Origin: Bifidobacterium sp. 7101
GTDB lineage: Bacteria; Actinomycetota; Actinomycetes; Actinomycetales; Bifidobacteriaceae
Length of the DNA: 64,000 bases
Assembly (NCBI RefSeq): GCF_000499285.1
Contig: NZ_AWUN01000001.1
Coordinates: 310,001-374,000 of the forward strand
Direction: 5' to 3'
A model generated the notes under the pieces. That model had not been told where the DNA came from and searched no databases. It saw nothing but the letters and a program-made list of their open reading frames with translations. The stretch's first letter is position 1; each line of letters starts with the position of its first letter. Position numbers and translations under genes: made by a program. Below are positions 58,006 through 64,000 of the stretch, piece after piece.

Positions 58006-59538
58006 TCACTGCTCTCCTGTGGGGACGGGGACCTTGGCCAGGGCTTCAGCCAGCGCCTGGTGTTCATCCATGTCCGCCAGCCTGCTCTGAGCGGTCAGAA
58101 TCAGCCGGTGGGCCAATATGGGGTCGACCAGGTCCTTGACATCATCGGGGATCACGTAGTCGCGGCCCTGGGCACAGGCCTGGATCCTGGCGCAACGGAC
58201 CAGAGCAAGTCCGCCTCTGATGGAGGAGCCGACCAGGATGGCGGGGCTGTGCCGTGTGGCTTCGATGATGTGGATGACGTATTCCATGATGGAGGAATCG
58301 CAGAAGACCTTGGAGGCGCAGGCGGCCATGGCCTCCACCTGTTCGGCGTCGACCACCGGTTCGACCAGGCCGGCCCGGTCGCGGATGTCGGCCTCTTGAA
58401 GGATTCGCATGCTGGCATCGTGCCCCGGTGCCCCAAGTGAGGTGCGGATCAGAAAGCGGTCCATCTGAGCTTCGGGCAGGGCATAGGTACCCAGCTGCTC
58501 GATGGGATTCTGGGTGGCCATAACCATGAATGGCCGGGGGAGGCGGTAGGTGCGTCCATCCACGGTTACCTGGCCCTCCTCCATGACCTCCAGCAGGGCC
58601 GACTGGGTCTTGGGGGAGGCTCGGTTGATCTCGTCGGCCAGAACCAGGGAGGCGAAGACCGGACCGGGTCGGAAGGAGAATCGTCCTTGAGACTGGTCGT
58701 AGAAGGTCACCCCCAGCAGATCGGAAGGCAGCAGGTCGGGGGTGAACTGGATTCGCTTGCAATCCACCGCGATTGAGGCGGCCAGGGCGCGTGACAGCTG
58801 GGTCTTACCGGTGCCCGGATTGTCCTCCAGGAGCACATGGCCTCCTGCGATCAGGGCGGTGACGCATAAGGCGATGGTTTCCTCCTTGCCCAGCACAGCC
58901 TGGCCGACGTTGTCGACGATGGAGCGGAAGAGGCTGGCGAAGGTCGGCACATCCACGGCGGCCTGGCTGCTGCCTCCTGTATGGCTGTTGCTGCCGGCCT
59001 GGCCTGCTCGTCTTTGCTGACTGGTTTCTGCTGCCTGGTTTCCTGCCTCGGTGAAAGGCTGTTGGTTCTGCCCGGTCTTTTCTGCTCCCCTGGGTTCGTC
59101 GGTCCTGACTTCGTATCTGGGGGCCGAGGTCCGCTCCAGCTGGGGGTTGCGGGACTGATCGGTCGCATCAACCAGATCAGGTCTTGCAGAAGCTGACGAG
59201 GACCGGGCGAACAGGTCACGGACCGGCTGGCGGACGGGGATGGTCCCGTCTTCCACCATGGTGCGGTCCGATGTGCTGGATTCCTGTCTGGCAGCCACAG
59301 GGATGCGGCCGGGTCGGGTCCGGTCGTCGTTCACTTCCGGGGAGGATTCCTGCTGACCCAAACCTGCCATGAGAGCCTGGCGCTGCCGCTTCAGTACATC
59401 CAGTCGGTCGGCAGGGATCCGCCGGCTTTCGTTGCCCGCCTCGCGGGCGGCCATGGGGGTACTCCTCCTGGTCGCGTCATCCGGGATGGTGCCGTCCTGC
59501 TGGATGGGTTCCTGTGCGTTTCGTTCATCCATGGTCAT
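58006..59538 (-). CDS. MoxR-type AAA ATPase with long disordered N terminus
   Basis: 510 residues. The AAA core (about 200-510) shows Walker A NPGTGKTQ, Walker B VLADEINRASP, the sensor stretch MATQNPIEQLGTYALPEAQ with MDRFLIR, and an all-alpha lid. MoxR proteins are chaperone-like ATPases that act on VWA or DUF58 partners. The first 190 residues are Gln/Ser/Arg/Asp-rich with no predicted fold; a normal MoxR is about 320-350 residues, so this is a clear extension, unless an internal start is used. ATG 59538 overlaps the fn3 stop. It is the aaa-atp gene of the PFNA-type cluster. Confidence 0.93.
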   Translation of the reverse strand: MTMDERNAQEPIQQDGTIPDDATRRSTPMAAREAGNESRRIPADRLDVLKRQRQALMAGLGQQESSPEVNDDRTRPGRIPVAARQESSTSDRTMVEDGTIPVRQPVRDLFARSSSASARPDLVDATDQSRNPQLERTSAPRYEVRTDEPRGAEKTGQNQQPFTEAGNQAAETSQQRRAGQAGSNSHTGGSSQAAVDVPTFASLFRSIVDNVGQAVLGKEETIALCVTALIAGGHVLLEDNPGTGKTQLSRALAASIAVDCKRIQFTPDLLPSDLLGVTFYDQSQGRFSFRPGPVFASLVLADEINRASPKTQSALLEVMEEGQVTVDGRTYRLPRPFMVMATQNPIEQLGTYALPEAQMDRFLIRTSLGAPGHDASMRILQEADIRDRAGLVEPVVDAEQVEAMAACASKVFCDSSIMEYVIHIIEATRHSPAILVGSSIRGGLALVRCARIQACAQGRDYVIPDDVKDLVDPILAHRLILTAQSRLADMDEHQALAEALAKVPVPTGEQ

Positions 59539-62500
59539 TCATCCTTGTCTGCTGATGGGACCCCCGATGGGTTAAGGGTTTTGTCGCTTGGCTTGTCGGC
59601 ATCCTTGGGGAGGGTCAGCTCCTTGGTGGCGGCGGGTGAATGGCCTTCGGACCCCACTCCACGGATGCGGGCGACCGCACGGAAGTTCAGCGTGGCGCCC
59701 GGCTTGGCAGACCCAGCGGGCAGAGTGATGACTTCACTGACCTCCGGCTGGTTGCAGGGCAGGGTCCAGGAGGCCTTGTCAGGGTCGAGGCCATCGATAC
59801 TCACCTGGATGTCTGCGCAGGGTCGGCCGTGTTCGGCGCCCGGGTTCAGAGTCAGTTTGACTTGGTTCTTGCCCTGGTACTCCAGAGTCTGGAATGCAGG
59901 CGGATCCGGATGAGACCAGGTGGCTCCGGAGGCTGAGGCCACAGGACCAGATCCGGCCATATTGGCTGGGGTCACGCTCACTGTACAGGTGCCTCCTGCC
60001 TCATCATGACCTACGTCAAAGACCGCCTTGGTGGATGTGGCCGACCGCCATCGTGGCGAACCGCAGCCGGAACCCTCTCCGTGGACTGTATAGCCCTGGA
60101 TGGGTGAGCCATGATTCTCTGGCGGACGCCAGGTGACGGTCAGGGTCTCCTTGCTGCCGCCGTCCACGGTCAGTCCCTGCACGCCTCCGGGAAGCACGTC
60201 CGGTCTGGCTGCTGCCGGAGAGGAGGCGGGGGACCAGCCCACCTGGTTGTGGGCTTGGACGGTGAAGGAATAGTCATGGCCGTTGGCCAGCCCGTCAATC
60301 CGGCAGGTGACGGCATTGCCGCAGGAGCGTTGTCCCGAGCCTGCCGATGAGGTGTAGGAGACCCGGTACTCGTCCACCGGACTGCCGTTGACTGCACCCG
60401 GCTCCCAGGCCAGGATAACCGTTCCGTCGCCTGCCTGGGCGGCGCCCGCCAGCATTCTGGGGGCCTGCGGCCGGTCGATGATGCCCACCGTGATGGTGGC
60501 GCTGACCCGGCGTCCCGGATCCAGACTGCCATCCTCGACCGTGGCCAGAATGGTGTTTGTGGAGGCGCCGATGTCGCGATCGGCTTTGATGGCAATCCTT
60601 CCGTCGCCAAGGTTGGTGGCTGTCAGACGTGAGGTGTCGTCGCTGACCAGGCCGACCAAACGCAACGGAGTGTCGGGGAAGGGGTTGAGGGCGCCGTCGA
60701 ACAGGTCCAGCTCCAGACTCTGCCCGGCCTTGAGCCCTACCTGACGTGAGGGGACCGAAGCCAGAGGTCGGGTGGTAGCCACGATGCGGAAGGCCAGGAC
60801 CGTATGTACATCGCCGGATGGACTGGTGATGGTCACCGGCAGGGTGGCCTTGGTGCCGGGTGTCGCGGTCTTGTCGGCGGCCACGTTCAGTTGGCCCCGA
60901 GGACTGAGCTTGGCATGGATCGGCCCCTGAGGGCCCCCGGAGGAGAAGGTGCTGTCGGCCGGATCGCTTCCCTGGGGCCAACGGGTCATGGCGGACAGGG
61001 AGATGGTCTGTGCCGGTTCCCCGGCCACCAGATCGATGACCGGTGCCGAAAGTACCGGTGGGGATGCCCTACCGCCTACCACGGTGATGGGCAGGGTCAG
61101 CACCGACTCGTTGACGATGGTCTGGCCGCCTGGATCCCCGTCTCGAACGGCAAAGGTCAGTGAGGCTGGGCCGGCATAATCCCTGGCGGCGGTGAACTTC
61201 AGGGTGTGCTCGTCCACGTAGGGGTCGGATCCGTCGGACTTGGTGGCCGAGACGGACTGACGGGAGACGATCCGTGCGGTCTTGCCTGCACCTACCCTGA
61301 CCTGATCGGCGATGTCGATGGTGATGCTCTGCCCAGCCCTCACTTTCAGGGCCGGAGCGCGTGGTCTTAGGACCGGAGGGAATACTCCGTAGGCTGGGAC
61401 TTTCACAAAGGCCATTGAAGTGATCTTGTACCGGGTGTTGGTGACGGTGTAGGGCACGGCCCTGGCCTGGTCGGTCAGGTCGATGACCAGCTTGGTGGAG
61501 CCGGCTTCGCCTACGATCCTGGCATGGGCACGGGCACTAGGATGAATCCCAAGGCGCAGGTCGTCGAGGGTGCCGGATGGGTTGCTGATGGAGTCGGTCA
61601 GATTGACTTCCACGCTGCGCTTGTCCACCGTGTCCTCGGGAGCCACCTGGTAATCCTGGGCTATGGGCGGCTGGATGGGGGCCTGGGGATCCGAGACCAC
61701 GGTCAGGGTTGCCTGGTCGCTCAGCCCTGCCCGGTTGCGGGCCCCGTAGACCAGATAGGATGTGCCTGGCTGTGAGGGGGCGGTCAGCCGTATCATGTCG
61801 TCCTCTACGCTGGCCTGGTCCAGGCCCTGGCGCTCCAGATGGGGGTCCAGGCTCAGGGGCTCGTCGTCCCCGGAGATGTCGTTGAGCAGGACCGGCACAT
61901 CGGCGACGGTTCCGGGCCGCAGCCTGACCTTGTCGTCCCGGGCGAAGACTCCGCTCACCGATGAGTCTGGGAAGACACCAATACGGACGCGCGCCTGGGC
62001 ACGCTGCCCCACCCAGTCCTCCACGGCGTAGGTGAACTCGTCAGTGCCATGCGAGTCGGGGTAGGCCTCATAAATCAGGTAGTCGGCACCGGCTTTGACG
62101 ATTCTGCCCAGTCTGGGCGCCTGGTTGCCCAGGCCTGACAGGGTGTCGCAATCTCCGTCCGGATCAATGCCGGTCAGGGGGACGGGGATGCGCACCTTGG
62201 TCCCGGCAGCCACCTGGGCCCGTAGGTCCTTGGGGGTGGGTGCGGGCTTGCTGGCGGGGTCGGAAGCGTGCACCTGGAAGGTGATGATGCCAGAGGCTGC
62301 GTTGCCCAGATCGTCCCTGACCGTATAGGTGGCGGGAAAGTCCCCGGTGCGCTCGCTGGCCTGATACCTGACCGTATCCCCGGATACGAAGGCCAGTCCC
62401 GCAAAGTTCTGCTGATCCGTGGTCAGCTGCTGGTCCAGGGTGATGCTGGTTCCGTCAGCGTGGGTGACCTTATCCATGACCGGAACAGTGACCAGGCCCG

Positions 62501-63998
62501 ATGAACGGACCCCAACCGTCAGATTCGGGGCCTTGGGAGCCGAGGCTGCCCTGCTCAAGGAAGGGGGCTGCAGGACGATGGTCCCCTGAGCGCTGCCTTC
62601 GGCGTTGGCGACCGTGTAGGTGATGCTCAGCGGGCGTGTAGGGATTTTTCTTGCCGACAGGTAGACCCGGCGGTGGTCCACAATGCCTACCTTGATGCCG
62701 GAGTCCGGATCCACGCGCACATCGGTCAGGGCCAGCACTCCGCCCATGGGATCAAGATCGTTGTCGAGCGGATCGACGATGGCGGTCTGGTCGGCCCCCA
62801 GCAGTGCCACATCGTTGACAGGAACCGGCGGCGCGGATCCGCCCTGGTCATGTTCCACCTCCAGCCTGACCAGTCCCTGGGTCTCCTGGTCACCCTGGGC
62901 CACCCGATAGGGCACATAATAGGTGCCCGGGTTGGCGGCAGTGGCGGTGAAGGAAAGGTTCTCGGCGTTGACCTCCACCTGGATTCCATCAGTCTTGTCG
63001 ACCCGGATCAGGCGGAGGGGCTGAGCGGCATTGGCATGTACGCTCCTGCTCAGGTCGACGGTGACCTCTCGGCCGGGAGTGGCCTGGCGGATGACCGGAT
63101 CGACCAGCGGAGCCAGGGTGTTGACGGGTCTGACGGTGAAGTAGATGAGTCCCTGGCCGCTCATGAGCCCGTCCGAAACGGTGACTTTGACGGCCAGCCG
63201 ACCGGAGGTGGCCGACCCGGCGCTCATGGTCAGCTGCCCATCAGCCCTGGTGGACAGGGATATGCGATCGGAGTTGATCGGTTCGGCACCGACCAGGGTC
63301 AGCGGATCCCCATCGGGATCTTCGAACCCGGCCAAGGCGTTGACGGTGGTCGTAGCGCCCTGCTCCACCTCATATTCGGGCGGGGTATCGTTCTGGACCG
63401 GTGCCTGATCGCCTCGGTCCATCCTGGCCGGGGCTATGTTGAGGTCGATGCCAGCCGAGGAGACCTGGCCGCGTCCGTCGGTGATGGAGTAGTTGATTCG
63501 GGCTCGGCCGACGGGTGTATCGCTGGCATCCACCTGCAGGTAGCGGCCGTTCATGACCGGGGTCAGATGCAGATTCCCCTGCGAGCTGCGCGCATCCTCG
63601 ATTCGCAGAACCGAGCAGTCGGTCTGGTGGTCGTTGCGCAGGGGATCCAGCAGGGCTCTGGAACCGGTCCGAATGCCCAGACTGTCGTCCTCGGCCTGGA
63701 TGGGTTGGGAACCTGATCGACAGGTGGCCGCGAACCGCTGGCGATTGTCGGCAGAGTCCTGGCGCTGATCGGTTTTGTCTGTGTGCTTGATTTCCATGGT
63801 CTGCCACTGCGGCCGGATCACCTTGGTGGAGGATTGTGGGTTCCAAACATCGCCGGTCAGCACATCGTTGAGGATGACCCGTCGGTGGTTGGCCCGGAAG
63901 ACCAGGTCCGAGGTGGGGCTGATGGCCTCCAGAGTGGTGGGACTTGGCTGGTTTGACTGGACTTTGGGCACGGCTGTCCCCGCTGCACACAGTCGTAG
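59535..63998 (-). CDS. Large fibronectin type III / Ig-like surface protein (fn3 of PFNA-type cluster), 5' end outside window
   Basis: At least 1478 residues, open to the window edge, so the start and the expected N-terminal membrane segment are missing; the GTG at 63971 is internal. The first 1150 residues are a chain of Ig- or cadherin-like modules, each with a motif of the type DPLDNDLDP, FEDPDGDPL, GIDPDGD or LLNDISGDD. Two FN3 domains follow (about 60480-60185 and 60185-59925; GLANGHDYSFTVQAHNQVGW marks the first), then a degenerate third beta domain and a charged tail without LPxTG. In bifidobacteria this protein has been reported to bind a host cytokine through FN3 motifs; that cannot be judged here. 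It is the first visible gene of the leftward operon. Confidence 0.9.
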   Translation of the reverse strand, partial: LRLCAAGTAVPKVQSNQPSPTTLEAISPTSDLVFRANHRRVILNDVLTGDVWNPQSSTKVIRPQWQTMEIKHTDKTDQRQDSADNRQRFAATCRSGSQPIQAEDDSLGIRTGSRALLDPLRNDHQTDCSVLRIEDARSSQGNLHLTPVMNGRYLQVDASDTPVGRARINYSITDGRGQVSSAGIDLNIAPARMDRGDQAPVQNDTPPEYEVEQGATTTVNALAGFEDPDGDPLTLVGAEPINSDRISLSTRADGQLTMSAGSATSGRLAVKVTVSDGLMSGQGLIYFTVRPVNTLAPLVDPVIRQATPGREVTVDLSRSVHANAAQPLRLIRVDKTDGIQVEVNAENLSFTATAANPGTYYVPYRVAQGDQETQGLVRLEVEHDQGGSAPPVPVNDVALLGADQTAIVDPLDNDLDPMGGVLALTDVRVDPDSGIKVGIVDHRRVYLSARKIPTRPLSITYTVANAEGSAQGTIVLQPPSLSRAASAPKAPNLTVGVRSSGLVTVPVMDKVTHADGTSITLDQQLTTDQQNFAGLAFVSGDTVRYQASERTGDFPATYTVRDDLGNAASGIITFQVHASDPASKPAPTPKDLRAQVAAGTKVRIPVPLTGIDPDGDCDTLSGLGNQAPRLGRIVKAGADYLIYEAYPDSHGTDEFTYAVEDWVGQRAQARVRIGVFPDSSVSGVFARDDKVRLRPGTVADVPVLLNDISGDDEPLSLDPHLERQGLDQASVEDDMIRLTAPSQPGTSYLVYGARNRAGLSDQATLTVVSDPQAPIQPPIAQDYQVAPEDTVDKRSVEVNLTDSISNPSGTLDDLRLGIHPSARAHARIVGEAGSTKLVIDLTDQARAVPYTVTNTRYKITSMAFVKVPAYGVFPPVLRPRAPALKVRAGQSITIDIADQVRVGAGKTARIVSRQSVSATKSDGSDPYVDEHTLKFTAARDYAGPASLTFAVRDGDPGGQTIVNESVLTLPITVVGGRASPPVLSAPVIDLVAGEPAQTISLSAMTRWPQGSDPADSTFSSGGPQGPIHAKLSPRGQLNVAADKTATPGTKATLPVTITSPSGDVHTVLAFRIVATTRPLASVPSRQVGLKAGQSLELDLFDGALNPFPDTPLRLVGLVSDDTSRLTATNLGDGRIAIKADRDIGASTNTILATVEDGSLDPGRRVSATITVGIIDRPQAPRMLAGAAQAGDGTVILAWEPGAVNGSPVDEYRVSYTSSAGSGQRSCGNAVTCRIDGLANGHDYSFTVQAHNQVGWSPASSPAAARPDVLPGGVQGLTVDGGSKETLTVTWRPPENHGSPIQGYTVHGEGSGCGSPRWRSATSTKAVFDVGHDEAGGTCTVSVTPANMAGSGPVASASGATWSHPDPPAFQTLEYQGKNQVKLTLNPGAEHGRPCADIQVSIDGLDPDKASWTLPCNQPEVSEVITLPAGSAKPGATLNFRAVARIRGVGSEGHSPAATKELTLPKDADKPSDKTLNPSGVPSADKDE

Positions 63999-64000
63999 GA

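Overview
The window looks like chromosomal DNA of a bifidobacterium (Actinomycetota, Bifidobacteriaceae). Most genes are GC-rich (hand-counted lines near 62-63 percent). The layout includes a DeoR-type regulator followed by galT and galK, an actinobacterial rpoB-rpoC pair, a pilin/sortase locus, and a leftward operon of fn3 protein, MoxR AAA ATPase, DUF58 protein and transglutaminase-like membrane protein. That operon matches the gene set described in bifidobacteria as the PFNA cluster, whose kinase gene would lie beyond the right edge. Species cannot be fixed by eye; a bee-gut type bifidobacterium is only a guess.

Layout. 1-4575: sortase-dependent pilus locus (major pilin cut by the left edge, minor LPxTG-like subunit, class C sortase), lower in GC, with hairpins between genes. 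4658-8130: aldo/keto reductase, membrane-anchored HNH-type nuclease, DHA2-type MFS exporter. 8460-12346: pstSCAB phosphate importer with overlapping genes. 12415-15226: AEC permease, a small conserved protein, and an NCS2 purine permease. 15423-21025 (leftward): a giant cell-wall RCC1 protein built from two tandem modules, a G5/transglycosylase Rpf-like protein, and thioredoxin. 21197-25427: DUF4916 protein, alpha/beta hydrolase, nudC, L,D-transpeptidase. 25467-33655: gcvH, App1-like phosphatase, S9 oligopeptidase, leuB, TM2 protein, a lipoate ligase with permuted domains, and a Crp/GlxR-type regulator. 33697-38184: class A PBP, a tiny upstream ORF coupled to an old-yellow-enzyme gene, and a polyprenol-phosphate mannosyltransferase-like enzyme. 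38421-41885: DeoR regulator, galT, galK. 42001-46165: ACT-domain protein and its PFL-family partner, trmL, mutY, and a membrane-anchored protein of unknown role. 46191-54309: rpoBC with a clear promoter, a structured leader, a spacer hairpin and two tandem terminators. 54338-63998 (leftward): the PFNA-like operon, with fn3 cut by the right edge.

The main themes are cell-envelope building and surface display (pili, RCC1 protein, Rpf-like enzyme, L,D-transpeptidase, PBP, fn3 operon), nutrient uptake (phosphate, purines, galactose) and the transcription core. No tRNA, rRNA, CRISPR array, insertion sequence or prophage was seen.

The strongest unexplained signals are: (1) a recurring cassette in which a -10 hexamer sits 6-9 nt before the start codon of at least ten genes, predicting leaderless transcripts; (2) two mutually exclusive hairpins in the rpoBC leader; (3) the duplicated double seven-bladed RCC1 surface protein with a GC step inside the gene; (4) loss of all three catalytic residues in the transglutaminase-like protein; (5) the permuted lipoate ligase near an orphan gcvH. 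All coordinates were read by eye and all functions are inferred from sequence; no searches were run.
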